Shown: positions 23,386 through 33,153, counted from the stretch's first letter. The stretch: 64,000 nucleotides of DNA from Parabacteroides timonensis (GCF_900128505.1 NZ_LT669940.1:1150883-1214882), one strand, 5' to 3'. The notes: generated by a model not told the origin, from the sequence alone. Numbers and translations: made by a program.

Positions 23386-25740
23386 ATGATGAAGGGAATC
23401 CTCCATATACTATATTTCCTATGCCTTGCTTGGATACTGGCCGCTTGCAGTACGACAAAATATGTCGGTGACGGAGAATATCTGCTGGATAAAGTAGAAA
23501 TCGTTTCCGATAATAAATCCTATAAAGCCAATGAGTTGAAGCCTTATCTGAGGCAGCAGCCTAACTTTAAGGTGTTCGGACTGATGAAGTGGCAGCTTTT
23601 TGTATACGATTGGTCGGGACGGAATGAGAAACGGTGGTTGAGTAAACAGCTTCGTCGTATTGGCGAACCGCCTGTTATTCTCGATACTACTCTGGTGGAT
23701 CAGTCGACGGACGAGTTGAGGCGCTTCTTTATCAACAAAGGATATGTGAATGCCGAGGTCGCTGCTACGATAGATACGTCCAGGCAAAAAAAGGCGGTGG
23801 TCACCTACCGGATTAACTCGAATAAACCTTACCGGATACATAATTATACGATGAATCTGGATGATCCGAAGATCGACAGTATCGCTCATTTAAAGGCTCC
23901 CCGGCGTTCAGCTGTGTCGTCGGCTTTCCGTATTTCTCCGGAAGATTATAATTCCCTGATAAAGGATAGTGCACTCTTTGACCGGGATGTCCTGGATAAG
24001 GAACGTCAGCGGATCACGACGTTGCTTCGCAGGAGGGGCTATTATGCTTTCAACCGCGACTATCTGGCTTATCTGGCCGATAGCTCTTATAATCGGAATA
24101 TTGTGGATCTGGATATGGTCTTGAAGCCGTATCGCCAGCTTAAACCGGATGGTTCGGTTATCGATACGCTGCATCGCCAGTATTATATAAAGGATGTTAC
24201 GATCGTTACAGATTATGATCCGTTGAATCAGGTGCAGAGTGATTTAAAACTGACTTCGTCTGATACGGTGAAAGTCGGTGATCTACAAATATTATATGGT
24301 AAGAGCGGAAGAAGTATTCGCCCGAGTATTTTGCGTAAGAGTACTTATATTACTCCGGGTCGCTTGTTCAATGAGCGGGGGGTGGAACAGACTTATTCTT
24401 CTTTTGCCGCCCTTCGGGCACTGAGAAATGTAAACATACGTTTTTCGGAAGTGGAGGAAGGGGATACGATGAAGCTGAATTGTACGATTCTGACTTCACC
24501 GGCCAAACTGCAAGGCTTTGGTGTCGACTTGGAAGGTACGAACTCGGCCGGTGACTTTGGTTTTGCTTCGAGTGTAAATTACCAGCATAGGAATTTCTTT
24601 AAAGGGTCGGAAGTGTTTTCTGCCAAGGTGCGTGGTGCTTACGAAGCGTTGTCTTCCCAGTCGGATGGTAGTAGTTACTGGGAGCTGGGGGCAGAGTCTT
24701 CCATTTTGTTCCCTCGCTTTTTGTTTCCTTTCGTAAGTGATAATTTTAAACGGAAGATTCGTGCATCCACCGAATTTAAGGTTAGTTACGGTATTCAGAC
24801 ACGTCCTGAATATCGCCGTGCGATTCTGTCCGGAGGGTGGAGTTATATCTGGCAGGACCGTTCAAATATGCAGGCGCGTCACACGTTTAAGTTATTGGAC
24901 ATAGATTATGTGCATATTCCGAAGATCGATTCTACTTTTCAGGCTACTTTGCCTGAGTCGATGAAGCGTTATAATTTCACCGACCAGTTTGTGGTTGGGT
25001 CCGGATATACTTATTCATTCAGCAATTATAATCCTCAGAACCGCTTAAGAAATACGCATTCGTTGCGTGTATCGTTTGAAATGGCGGGAAATATGCTTTA
25101 TGCGATTTCCAAACTGACAAATGCGAAGAAGGATGAGGATGGCCTGTATCGTTTATTCGGTATCAATTATTCCCAGTTTATAAAAGGAGATGTCGATTTT
25201 AGTAAAAGTATTGTGTTGGACAGTCGTAATAAACTGGCTTTTCATGCAGGAGTAGGAGTCGGCTATCCTTATGGAAATGCGAGGATGTTACCGTTTGAGC
25301 GTAGTTACTTTTCAGGAGGTGCAAATAGTGTGCGTGGATGGTCTGTCCGCTCGCTGGGGCCGGGAAGTATGAAGATCAGTCCGGATGGTACTTTTGCCGA
25401 CCAGGTGGGCGATATCCGGTTAGACCTGAATATGGAGTATCGTACAAAGATGTTCTGGAAGTTTGAAATGGCTGCTTATGTGGATGCCGGAAATATCTGG
25501 ACTATGCACAAGGATAAGGATCGTGAAAATGCTAATTTCGATTTCTCCCGTTTTTATAAAGAGATAGCCGTCTCTTATGGTTTGGGTTTGCGTCTTGATT
25601 TCGACTTCTTCCTGATTCGTTTTGATACGGGTATGAAGGCGTATAATCCTCAGGAAAGGGGTAAAGATCGCTGGGCTATTCTGAATCCTAATCTGAAGGG
25701 TAATTTTGCCTGGCATTTTGCCGTAGGTTATCCCTTCTAA
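23386..25740 (+). CDS. BamA/TamA-family outer-membrane protein (TamL type)
   Basis: A 784-residue outer-membrane protein of the Omp85 superfamily. It begins with a lipoprotein signal (LAWILAACS, Cys21), which marks the Bacteroidetes TamL form, then POTRA-like repeats (about 30-330; for example LRRFFINKGYVNAEVAATID and RITTLLRRRGYYAFNRDYLA) and the C-terminal barrel with the bacterial surface antigen signature (FERSYFSGGANSVRGWSVRS). It ends in Phe (FAVGYPF), as BAM substrates do. By family, it helps insert outer-membrane or surface proteins, perhaps the SusC/SusD machinery. A TACATTTG -7 box stands at 23361-23368. No tamB-like partner is in the window. Confidence 0.9.
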   Translation: MMKGILHILYFLCLAWILAACSTTKYVGDGEYLLDKVEIVSDNKSYKANELKPYLRQQPNFKVFGLMKWQLFVYDWSGRNEKRWLSKQLRRIGEPPVILDTTLVDQSTDELRRFFINKGYVNAEVAATIDTSRQKKAVVTYRINSNKPYRIHNYTMNLDDPKIDSIAHLKAPRRSAVSSAFRISPEDYNSLIKDSALFDRDVLDKERQRITTLLRRRGYYAFNRDYLAYLADSSYNRNIVDLDMVLKPYRQLKPDGSVIDTLHRQYYIKDVTIVTDYDPLNQVQSDLKLTSSDTVKVGDLQILYGKSGRSIRPSILRKSTYITPGRLFNERGVEQTYSSFAALRALRNVNIRFSEVEEGDTMKLNCTILTSPAKLQGFGVDLEGTNSAGDFGFASSVNYQHRNFFKGSEVFSAKVRGAYEALSSQSDGSSYWELGAESSILFPRFLFPFVSDNFKRKIRASTEFKVSYGIQTRPEYRRAILSGGWSYIWQDRSNMQARHTFKLLDIDYVHIPKIDSTFQATLPESMKRYNFTDQFVVGSGYTYSFSNYNPQNRLRNTHSLRVSFEMAGNMLYAISKLTNAKKDEDGLYRLFGINYSQFIKGDVDFSKSIVLDSRNKLAFHAGVGVGYPYGNARMLPFERSYFSGGANSVRGWSVRSLGPGSMKISPDGTFADQVGDIRLDLNMEYRTKMFWKFEMAAYVDAGNIWTMHKDKDRENANFDFSRFYKEIAVSYGLGLRLDFDFFLIRFDTGMKAYNPQERGKDRWAILNPNLKGNFAWHFAVGYPF

Positions 25741-25760
25741 TGAAAAAAAAGGCTTTCCGA

Positions 25761-25791
25761 TTTGCATATTTAAAAAATAGTACTACCTTTG
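25761..25791 (+). promoter_or_regulatory. promoter of tRNA-Arg
   Basis: TTTG (25761-25764), exactly 19 bases, TACCTTTG (25784-25791), 16 bp before the tRNA. A full match to the Bacteroidetes consensus. Confidence 0.8.
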
Positions 25792-25807
25792 CACCGCAAA
25801 TAAGGAT

Positions 25808-25881
<74 letters not shown>

Positions 25882-25895
25882 CAGTTTGAATATAG

Positions 25896-25933
25896 AAAGT
25901 CTTATAAGCTATAAGTTTATAAGACTTTTTTAT
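25896..25933 (+). terminator. terminator after tRNA-Arg
   Basis: AAAGTCTTATAA (25896-25907) pairs with TTATAAGACTTT (25917-25928) and is followed by a T-run. A clear intrinsic terminator. Confidence 0.85.
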
Positions 25934-26055
25934 TTTCTATTGGAACGTATTTAGGAACAAATATTATGTTTTAAAGCGTAAATATTAAATAAAAGAATCT
26001 TTTGTTAAGGATAGATTGAATCTTTGTGTATCTTTGATGTCTGTAAAAACAATCA

Positions 26056-26619
26056 ATGAATTTAGGGATGAGCAGTAACAACGACGATATATTATTGCTA
26101 AAACTGATAAAGCAGGGTGATCAAATCGCTTTTAAGCATTTGTTTTATCAGTATACTGATTCATTGGAGCGCTTCATTACCTATTATATTCATGACCGGG
26201 AAAAGTCGCAAGAGTTGGTATTGGATATTTTTACCTATATATGGGAAAATCGCGAACGTTTTGAGATAAAGTTAACATTAAAAGCCTATCTCTTTCAGGC
26301 TGCCCGTAATAAGGCTTTTACTTATATCCGTGATAAAAAAATTCCGGTCTATTTGGAGGATCTCTCTATCAGTGAAGTGGCACAAGATTATAATTCGGAT
26401 CTCGAGTTCCAGGAATTGTACCGTTTGGTAGAGGAGGCCGTATGTCTTTTACCGGAAAAGTGTAGGGAGGTATTCAGGAAAAGTAGGGAAGAGAATTTGA
26501 CTAATAAAGAGATTGCCGAACAACTTCATATTTCAGAGAAGACGGTGGAGGGACAAATAACAATAGCACTTAAGAAGATCAGAGTTTATTTGGGGGATTC
26601 TTATTCATATTTGTGGTAA
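26056..26619 (+). CDS. ECF-type RNA polymerase sigma factor (locus 2)
   Basis: A 187-residue ECF sigma factor. Region 2 lies at about 26-65 (YQYTDSLERFITYYIHDREK, then LVLDIFTYIWENRERF) and region 4 at about 125-175 (LLPEKCREVFRKSREENLTN, then EIAEQLHISEKTVEGQI). Two starts are possible, ATG 26056 and ATG 26068; either gives a full domain. Upstream, TATCTTTG at 26029-26036 is a housekeeping -7 box without a well-placed -33. I infer that it reads the four AGGGG-N14/15-GAGTCT promoters in this locus (26636, 29734, 33154 and, on the minus strand, 40853). Its FecR partner is 6.6 kb downstream at 33202, an unusual separation. Confidence 0.92.
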   Translation: MNLGMSSNNDDILLLKLIKQGDQIAFKHLFYQYTDSLERFITYYIHDREKSQELVLDIFTYIWENRERFEIKLTLKAYLFQAARNKAFTYIRDKKIPVYLEDLSISEVAQDYNSDLEFQELYRLVEEAVCLLPEKCREVFRKSREENLTNKEIAEQLHISEKTVEGQITIALKKIRVYLGDSYSYLW

Positions 26620-26635
26620 AAAAATTTTATTTTTT

Positions 26636-26661
26636 AGGGGATATAGCGTTCTTTTGAGTCT
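26636..26661 (+). promoter_or_regulatory. predicted ECF promoter, copy a (before GH43)
   Basis: AGGGG (26636-26640), 15 bases, GAGTCT (26656-26661); the GH43 start codon is 43 bp further on. One of four matching sites in the locus. An overlapping TATCTTTG box (26661-26668) could also give some housekeeping transcription. Confidence 0.65.
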
Positions 26662-26703
26662 ATCTTTGTAAAAGAAAACGTTTTATAAATAATTCTCAAT
26701 TCC

Positions 26704-27660
26704 ATGAATAAATTATTATTACTATTTTGGGTATTCTTTGGGGTAGGAGTTGCTTCTATCCACGGGCAGAATATTTATTTGGCAGATCCTACTATCTTTT
26801 ATGAAAACGGAACTTATTATCTGTATGGTACCGGAGGAAACTCCAGTCAGGGTTTTCAGGTGTATACCTCTAAAGACTTGAAAATGTGGGAAGGACCGAA
26901 AGGAGCTTCTGACGGATATGTTTTAAAGAAAGGGGATTCATTTGGATCGAAGGGATTTTGGGCTCCTCAGGTATTTCGTTATAAAGGAAAATATTATATG
27001 GCTTATACAGCTGACGAGTTTATAGCCATAGCTTCTTCCAATAGTCCTTTGGGACCTTTTCGTCAGAATAAAATAGCAAAACTCCCGGCTGAAATCAAGC
27101 AGATCGATCCGTATGTGTTTTTTGATGAGGATGGTAAGATATATCTGTATCATGTTCGCCTGACAAAAGGGAATCGATTGTTTGTGGCTGAATTGAATGA
27201 GGATCTTACTGCTATAAAGGAAAATACGCTTCAAGAGTGTATATCTGCAACTGAAGGTTGGGAAAATACAGCGCATTCGGAATGGCCTGTCTCTGAAGGA
27301 CCTACTATTCTTAAGAAAGAGGGTCTTTATTACTTTTTCTATTCAGCCAATGATTTCCGAAATATTGATTATGCGGTAGGCTATGCAACTTCCCGTTCGC
27401 CTTATGGGCCCTGGAAGAAATATGAAGGAAATCCGATTATTAGCCGTGAACTATTGAAACATAATGGGACCGGTCATGGAGATATATTTATGGACGGGAA
27501 AGGAACTATGCGCTATGTATTCCATACCCATCATTCGAATTCGGAAGTGGCTCCCAGACAAACGGCAATTGTTTCTTTACAGGAGAATATGCAAGATGGG
27601 TTTAGCCACTTTCGTATTTTACCTGAAACCTTTTTCTTTCCTCAATTGATGAATCAATAA
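26704..27660 (+). CDS. GH43 family glycosidase (locus 2)
   Basis: A 318-residue secreted enzyme with a signal peptide (cleavage near ASIHGQ) and a single GH43 five-bladed propeller with no extra domain. The acidic triad is visible: Asp28 (YLADPTIF), Asp135 (KQIDPYVFF) and Glu198 (VSEGPTI). The Q-containing signal end suggests a soluble periplasmic protein rather than a lipoprotein. By family it removes arabinofuranose, xylose or, in some subfamilies, galactose; I cannot tell which. It follows the predicted ECF promoter (copy a) and precedes GH127 with a small intercistronic hairpin, so the two enzymes probably act together on an arabinose-containing glycan. Confidence 0.9.
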   Translation: MNKLLLLFWVFFGVGVASIHGQNIYLADPTIFYENGTYYLYGTGGNSSQGFQVYTSKDLKMWEGPKGASDGYVLKKGDSFGSKGFWAPQVFRYKGKYYMAYTADEFIAIASSNSPLGPFRQNKIAKLPAEIKQIDPYVFFDEDGKIYLYHVRLTKGNRLFVAELNEDLTAIKENTLQECISATEGWENTAHSEWPVSEGPTILKKEGLYYFFYSANDFRNIDYAVGYATSRSPYGPWKKYEGNPIISRELLKHNGTGHGDIFMDGKGTMRYVFHTHHSNSEVAPRQTAIVSLQENMQDGFSHFRILPETFFFPQLMNQ

Positions 27661-27663
27661 ATC

Positions 27664-27683
27664 TTCCGGTTATCTATCCGGAA
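27664..27683 (+). terminator. small intercistronic hairpin after GH43
   Basis: TTCCGG (27664-27669) pairs with CCGGAA (27678-27683), followed by AATAAAAT. Short stem; more likely an mRNA-stabilising or weak attenuating hairpin than a full terminator. Confidence 0.35.
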
Positions 27684-27699
27684 ATAAAATAATTATATT

Positions 27700-29715
27700 A
27701 TGAAGAAAAGTATATTGTTCCTTTCTCTGATTTGTGGTGCTTGTACGGCACCACAAGACACTTTGGTGGAGCAGGTTGATAGATTGTCAACTTCAACACA
27801 GAATGATTTTTATGTGAGTAACAGAGCTCCTTTACAACCTCAACAATTTATTAAACTCCCTGCCGGTACCATTCAGCCGGAAGGATGGTTGAAGCAACAA
27901 CTGGAGTTGCAGAAAAATGGTCTGAACGGACATTTGGGAGAGATCAGTGCCTGGTTACAAAAGAAGGATAATGCCTGGTTGAAAACCGGAGGACAGTGGG
28001 GCTGGGAGGAAGTTCCTTATTGGCTCCGTGGATATGCAAACCTGGCTTATATCGTTCAGGATAACCAGATGCTGAATGAAGCTAAATTCTGGATTGAAAG
28101 TATCTTGAAAAGTCAGCGGGAAGATGGAAACTTCGGTCCAATGCATCTGAATGATGGTAAACAGGATTTTTGGCCGAATATGATCGTCCTGTGGATTATG
28201 CAGTCTTATTATGAATATTCGAACGATGAACGAATTATCGATTTTATGACAAAGTATTGTAATTATCTGCTTACTGTACCGGATGAAGATTTCTTATATA
28301 GTTATTGGGAGAATAGCCGTGGTGGAGACAATCTTTGGAGTGTCGTATGGCTATATAACCACACCGGAGATAAGAATTTACTTACGCTAGGTGAAAAAAT
28401 ACATAAAAATACGGCTGACTGGACGAAATCGACTCAATTGCCTAACTGGCATAATGTAAATGTAGCACAGTGTTTCCGTGAACCGGCTACTTATTACCTG
28501 TTTTCAGGAGATTCTTCTATGTTATCAGCCAGTTATAATGTGCAAAGCCTGGTACGCAGGGCATTCGGACAGGTACCAGGAGGAATGTTCGGAGCAGATG
28601 AAAATGCGCGTATCGGCTTTTTTGATCCCCGACAAGGTACTGAAACCTGTGGCTTTGTGGAACAGATGGCTTCTGATGAAATTATGCTTCAGATCAGTGG
28701 TGATCCTTATTGGGCAGAAAACTGTGAGGATGTAGCATTTAATAGTTATCCGGCGGCGTTGATGCCTGATTACAAAGCTCTTCGTTATATAACCAGCCCG
28801 AATCATATTGTAAGTGACTCTAAAAATCATCATCCGGGTATTGATAATAGCGGACCATTTCTTTCTATGAATCCGTTCAGTAGCCGTTGTTGCCAGCATA
28901 ATCATGGCTTCGGCTGGCCTTATTATACCGAAAATCTTATTTATGCGACACCGGATAACGGAATGGCTGCTGTCTTATATAATGCTTGTCAGGCGAAAGT
29001 CAAAGTCGGAGGCGGAACTGAAGTGACAATAAAAGAACAAACAAATTATCCTTTTGAGGAAACGGTTCGTTTTACTTTGACGACTCCGGAAAATGTGACA
29101 TTCCCACTCTATTTACGTATCCCGTCGTGGTGTAAAGATGCATCGGTTGCTGTGAATGGTCAGAAGCTGGGTGTTGATTTGATAGCTGGTAAATATGCAA
29201 AAATTACGCGTGAATGGTCGGATGCAGATGAAATCGTTCTTACGGTTCCCATGACATTTAATTATCGCCAGTGGCAGGTTAATAAAAATAGTGTCAGTGT
29301 CGATTATGGTCCTCTGACTTTGTCTTTAAAGATAGATGAAGATTATCAACAGAAAGACAGTCGTGAAACTGCTATTGGCGATTCAAAATGGCAGGAGGGT
29401 GCCGATGCTTCTGCATGGCCTACTTATGAGATTTACCCGGCAAGCCCGTGGAACTATGCACTGCAGATCAATGCTCCAATCTCTGTTCAACGCAAAGAGT
29501 GGCCTTTTGATAATAACCCATTTACATTGACAAATGTTCCTTTGATATTTAAGACACAGGGGCGTCTTATTCCGGAATGGAAGATCGATGAATACGGTTT
29601 ATGCGGTGTGCTGCCATATGAAGATGCCAGGAAATCAGATACATTAGACGAAATAACATTGGTTCCGATGGGAGCTGCCCGTCTACGTATTGCATCGTTT
29701 CCGACAACGGAATAA
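27700..29715 (+). CDS. GH127-like beta-L-arabinofuranosidase family lipoprotein
   Basis: A 671-residue protein with a lipoprotein-type signal (LSLICGAC) and the six-hairpin barrel of the GH127/DUF1680 group. The unusual catalytic metal site of the family is intact: Glu315 and Cys317 (GTETCGF) and the vicinal Cys397-Cys398 (SSRCCQHN). In GH127 these hold zinc, and the first of the Cys pair is the nucleophile. The C-terminal part has beta sandwiches (LYLRIPSWCKDASVAVNGQK; VSVDYGPLTLSLKI). Family members remove beta-L-arabinofuranose or rare pectic sugars such as those in rhamnogalacturonan II; the substrate here is inference. It lies 39 bp after GH43. Confidence 0.9.
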   Translation: MKKSILFLSLICGACTAPQDTLVEQVDRLSTSTQNDFYVSNRAPLQPQQFIKLPAGTIQPEGWLKQQLELQKNGLNGHLGEISAWLQKKDNAWLKTGGQWGWEEVPYWLRGYANLAYIVQDNQMLNEAKFWIESILKSQREDGNFGPMHLNDGKQDFWPNMIVLWIMQSYYEYSNDERIIDFMTKYCNYLLTVPDEDFLYSYWENSRGGDNLWSVVWLYNHTGDKNLLTLGEKIHKNTADWTKSTQLPNWHNVNVAQCFREPATYYLFSGDSSMLSASYNVQSLVRRAFGQVPGGMFGADENARIGFFDPRQGTETCGFVEQMASDEIMLQISGDPYWAENCEDVAFNSYPAALMPDYKALRYITSPNHIVSDSKNHHPGIDNSGPFLSMNPFSSRCCQHNHGFGWPYYTENLIYATPDNGMAAVLYNACQAKVKVGGGTEVTIKEQTNYPFEETVRFTLTTPENVTFPLYLRIPSWCKDASVAVNGQKLGVDLIAGKYAKITREWSDADEIVLTVPMTFNYRQWQVNKNSVSVDYGPLTLSLKIDEDYQQKDSRETAIGDSKWQEGADASAWPTYEIYPASPWNYALQINAPISVQRKEWPFDNNPFTLTNVPLIFKTQGRLIPEWKIDEYGLCGVLPYEDARKSDTLDEITLVPMGAARLRIASFPTTE

Positions 29716-29733
29716 ATTTATCACATTTGTTTA

Positions 29734-29758
29734 AGGGGTGTTCGTTAGTTTTGAGTCT
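29734..29758 (+). promoter_or_regulatory. predicted ECF promoter, copy b (before DUF6057-like gene)
   Basis: AGGGG (29734-29738), 14 bases, GAGTCT (29753-29758), 37 bp before the start codon at 29796. Same motif as copies a, c and d, with one base less in the spacer. Confidence 0.6.
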
Positions 29759-29795
29759 TTATTAATAATAGAGGTTTAAGCTAACGAATATTATT

Positions 29796-31535
29796 ATGAA
29801 ATATAAAGATATTACTGTTTGGGGAATTGTATGCTGTAGTTTTTTCTTCTTTTTGCAGTACGAATACCAGTTCTATTTCTATTATATAGAGCAATTGCAA
29901 ATATTTCCATTAACATGGGACTATTTTTCAGATGCATCAAATCAACCGGGCGGATTGGCTTTTTATCTATCAGGTTTTCTTTCTCAGTTTTATAGATTGC
30001 CGTATGTTGGTGCATTGATTACGACAGTCTTATTGTTAATGGTAGGGGTGTTGACGCAACGAATTTGCAGGCAAATTGTTCCGCATAATTTTTCTTATTT
30101 GATTTCCTTATTACCTGTGTTATCACTTTTACCTTTGCATTTGGATATGAATTATCGATTGCAAGGTACAGTGTCTTACCTATTGATGCTCGTTTTTTTT
30201 CTTTTGTATATAAGTGTACAGGTTTTTAGATTTCGGTTTCTTATAGGTTGTTTTTTGTTACTGGTTTTATTTGGGTTGGCAGGACCAGTTGCGTTTTTAT
30301 TTGGAATAAGTATACTTCTTAAGGAAGTCCTTTATCGTAAAATGTATTGGTATTATATATTCTTGATATTATTGGAGTTGATTCTCCTATTTTATCTATC
30401 TGTTTATCTGGCTTGGCAAGGAGAATACCGGATGATTTTATTACCTGATTTTTATTACGAACCGCTTTTGACTTCCAGAATGATCTATTATTCATGGATT
30501 GCTTTTCCTGTCTGTATTGTTTTAACCGGTTACTTGAGAAAGAAAAATAACTTATCAGGAGTGAAAGACTTTGTAGTTGTCGCCTGTCAGTTACTTCCGG
30601 TTTTACTCTCCTTGTATTGGATACAAAGCCAAAGAAAGCCGGTATGGCAAGAGAATATGAAGCAAGATTATTATTTGAAAACTGAGCAATGGGATAAAAT
30701 AATAGCTATGTTTTCATCAGAAAAGGCAAATCTGCAAACAATAAATATTTTAAATCTGGCATTGGCCAGTAAAGGTGAGCTGGGGGATAAATTATTTCAT
30801 TATCCTCAATTCAGTAAAGAATGCTTGTTACCGAACTGGGACAGTTCTTTGCCTTGTGCAGTCGTTTTAACTGAAATCTGTTTTCATGTAGGAGATATTG
30901 CTTCGGCACAGAAGTTTGCATTTGAAGGATATGTTTCGTCAATAACCGGAAGCTCCTATTTTCTAAAACGTTTGGTACAAACTAATCTGATATTTGGTGC
31001 TTATCCGGTAGCAGAAAAATATATTAATATCTTGGAACGTACTTTGTTTTATCGCCAATGGGCTAATGAACAACGAAAATATTTGTATAATGATAAGTTA
31101 GTGAATGAAGATGTATTGCTAGGAGGAAAAAGAAAGGCTTTGATAGGAAAAGGCACATATGCCGTTTCTTCTACGATATTAAAAACGTTAGAACAACTGG
31201 CTGTAAACAATCCAAATAACCAGATCGCTTTTCAATATTTATTGGGATATCATATATTAGGTAAAACACTGAAAAAGTTTAATGCTTTATATGAAAAATA
31301 TTATCACACAAAGGTTTGGCCATCTTTGTCTATTAGTCATCAGGAGGCAATCGTTGCTTTGTTTCAAGAGCAGCCGGCCCTGTGGGCACATAAGGGAGTG
31401 GGTCTGAAAGTGGAACAGAGGTATGGAGCATTCAACCAAGACATGAATGACAAACGCGGATATCTTAACTTTCGGGATGTAATGGCTGCTTCTTTTGGAG
31501 ATACATATTGGTTTTATTTGGTATTTAAAAAATAA
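29796..31535 (+). CDS. DUF6057-like polytopic membrane protein with helical C-terminal domain
   Basis: A 579-residue protein. The first about 280 residues carry eight to nine hydrophobic spans (for example VWGIVCCSFFFFLQY, then LITTVLLLMVGVLT and LIGCFLLLVLFGLAGP). The remaining 300 residues are soluble and alpha-helical with TPR-like spacing (AKFAFEGYVSS-type helices, SAVSSTILKTLEQLA-like repeats), probably in the periplasm. This layout matches DUF6057, a Bacteroidetes family found in glycan loci; I recall the family by layout rather than by search. No function is known. Its codon use is AT-rich, like the PD40 gene that follows 11 bp later. I infer that the two form a membrane complex linked to the sigma/FecR system. 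Confidence 0.7.
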   Translation: MKYKDITVWGIVCCSFFFFLQYEYQFYFYYIEQLQIFPLTWDYFSDASNQPGGLAFYLSGFLSQFYRLPYVGALITTVLLLMVGVLTQRICRQIVPHNFSYLISLLPVLSLLPLHLDMNYRLQGTVSYLLMLVFFLLYISVQVFRFRFLIGCFLLLVLFGLAGPVAFLFGISILLKEVLYRKMYWYYIFLILLELILLFYLSVYLAWQGEYRMILLPDFYYEPLLTSRMIYYSWIAFPVCIVLTGYLRKKNNLSGVKDFVVVACQLLPVLLSLYWIQSQRKPVWQENMKQDYYLKTEQWDKIIAMFSSEKANLQTINILNLALASKGELGDKLFHYPQFSKECLLPNWDSSLPCAVVLTEICFHVGDIASAQKFAFEGYVSSITGSSYFLKRLVQTNLIFGAYPVAEKYINILERTLFYRQWANEQRKYLYNDKLVNEDVLLGGKRKALIGKGTYAVSSTILKTLEQLAVNNPNNQIAFQYLLGYHILGKTLKKFNALYEKYYHTKVWPSLSISHQEAIVALFQEQPALWAHKGVGLKVEQRYGAFNQDMNDKRGYLNFRDVMAASFGDTYWFYLVFKK

Positions 31536-31546
31536 ATAATGGTAAG

Positions 31547-33016
31547 ATGAAACAGTTCTATTTAATTATTTTGTTGTTTTTTTTCTGGACTTGTGCAAAA
31601 GATAGACAAATATTAGGAAATATGGAAAGTTTACCTACTATATTTCCGGATTATGTAAATGTGACAATCCCTTATAATATAGCTCCGTTAAATTTTTCTG
31701 TTCAATCCTCAGGCCAACCTATTCTTGCCTTGTTTAGATATGGAGACGAAGAGTTTCAAGTAGAAGGAAGAAATGGAGAAGTTTGTATTCCCGAAAAGAA
31801 GTGGAAAGACTTACTGATCCAAGCTAAAGGTGATTCAATAGAGATAACGATTGCAAAAAAAGAACAAGACAAATGGATTGCCTATTCCCCTTTTTCGATG
31901 TATGTGACGAAAGAAGCGGTAGATCCGTATCTTGCTTATCGTTTGATAGATCCCGGATATTCATTATGGAACAAAATGGGAATCTTCCAGCGGAATTTGG
32001 AATCGTATGAAGAAACTCCTATTTATGAAAATAAGATAACAAATTATAATTGTGTGAATTGTCATTCGTTTTGTATGCATAATCCGGATAAAATGCTTTT
32101 CCATATGAGGGCCAAAATGGGCGGGACGGTCTTGGTCGATGAAGGAGACATTGAATTATTGGAAACAAAAGTTGAAGAAACAATTTCTGCATTGGTATAT
32201 CCTTTCTGGCATCCTTCCGGTAAATATATCGCTTTTTCCGTGAATAAAACAACCCAGGATTTGCATCCGACTCAACGTACGGAAGTATATGATACAGCTT
32301 CCGATGTGGTTGTTTACGATATAGAGAAACATACAATCTTATCAACTCCTCTAACTACCTCTAAAAATAATTTCGAAACATTTCCAACATTTTCTCCAGA
32401 CGGCAAGACATTGTTTTATTGTAGCGCTCCGGCTTGTCCCATGCCTGATTCAATAGGAAAACTTTCATATAGTTTATGTTATTTGTCTTTTGATCCGGAA
32501 ACAGGGACCTTCGGTAATAAAGCAGATACTCTTTATAATGCCTACACTGATGGGAAGAGCGTTTCATTTCCACGTATTTCCCCTGATGGTAAGTTTATGC
32601 TTTGCACGTTGTCCGCTTACGGAACTTTCCCAGTCTGGCATAAAGATGCCGATTTGTATATGATTGATTTACGAACAAAGAGAGGTTTTTATCTGGACGC
32701 TGTAAATAGTGATGATACTGAGAGTTATCATTCCTGGTCGTCAAATAGCCGTTGGATTGTATTTAGCAGTCGGCGTATAGACGGCTTGTATACACGTCCT
32801 TTTTTGGCTTATGTAGCTGAAACTGGTGCTACAGCCAAGCCTTTTATACTTCCTCAAAAGGATACCGGTTATTACGATCTTTTGATGAAATCTTATAATA
32901 TACCTGAATTTATTACAGGAGAAGTCGATAATAATTCTTTTAAAATACGTAAAAAAGCCGAACGGGGAGGTATTGCGGTGAAATATAGCAGGAGATCTAT
33001 ACCAAAATCAGAATAG
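31547..33016 (+). CDS. TolB-like PD40 lipoprotein with a CxxCH motif
   Basis: A 489-residue lipoprotein-like protein (signal ends near FFFWTC). The middle and C-terminal parts hold at least four PD40/WD40-like repeats of TolB type (FWHPSGKYIAFSVN, FPTFSPDGKTLFYCS, FPRISPDGKFMLCTL, HSWSSNSRWIVFSSRR), a beta propeller. Before them stands NCVNCHSFC with CxxCH at residues 169-173, which could bind one haem c; further Cys residues nearby may instead form disulfides or a metal site. The protein is paired with the DUF6057-like gene (11 bp apart). Role unknown; TolB-like propellers usually bind proteins or peptides in the periplasm. Propeller call is firm, haem is inference. Confidence 0.75.
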   Translation: MKQFYLIILLFFFWTCAKDRQILGNMESLPTIFPDYVNVTIPYNIAPLNFSVQSSGQPILALFRYGDEEFQVEGRNGEVCIPEKKWKDLLIQAKGDSIEITIAKKEQDKWIAYSPFSMYVTKEAVDPYLAYRLIDPGYSLWNKMGIFQRNLESYEETPIYENKITNYNCVNCHSFCMHNPDKMLFHMRAKMGGTVLVDEGDIELLETKVEETISALVYPFWHPSGKYIAFSVNKTTQDLHPTQRTEVYDTASDVVVYDIEKHTILSTPLTTSKNNFETFPTFSPDGKTLFYCSAPACPMPDSIGKLSYSLCYLSFDPETGTFGNKADTLYNAYTDGKSVSFPRISPDGKFMLCTLSAYGTFPVWHKDADLYMIDLRTKRGFYLDAVNSDDTESYHSWSSNSRWIVFSSRRIDGLYTRPFLAYVAETGATAKPFILPQKDTGYYDLLMKSYNIPEFITGEVDNNSFKIRKKAERGGIAVKYSRRSIPKSE

Positions 33017-33040
33017 ATACAGGACATTAGACTGACATAG

Positions 33041-33058
33041 CCAGCACTATAGTGCTGG
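33041..33058. terminator. perfect 18-bp palindrome after the PD40 gene
   Basis: CCAGCACTATAGTGCTGG is a perfect palindrome in the 185-bp gap before the FecR gene. No T-run follows. It may end the upstream transcript or be a repeat; a similar ACTATAGTG core is found at 11810 and a related GCACTA/TAGTGC at 42741-42810. Confidence 0.5.
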
Positions 33059-33153
33059 TAGAGGTGATACAGTAGTGTTGGTTGAAATCGCATAGTAATG
33101 TTGCTGTCTGTTATGCCTCTACACAAAAAGTGAAAAAAAAATCATTTTGTTTT

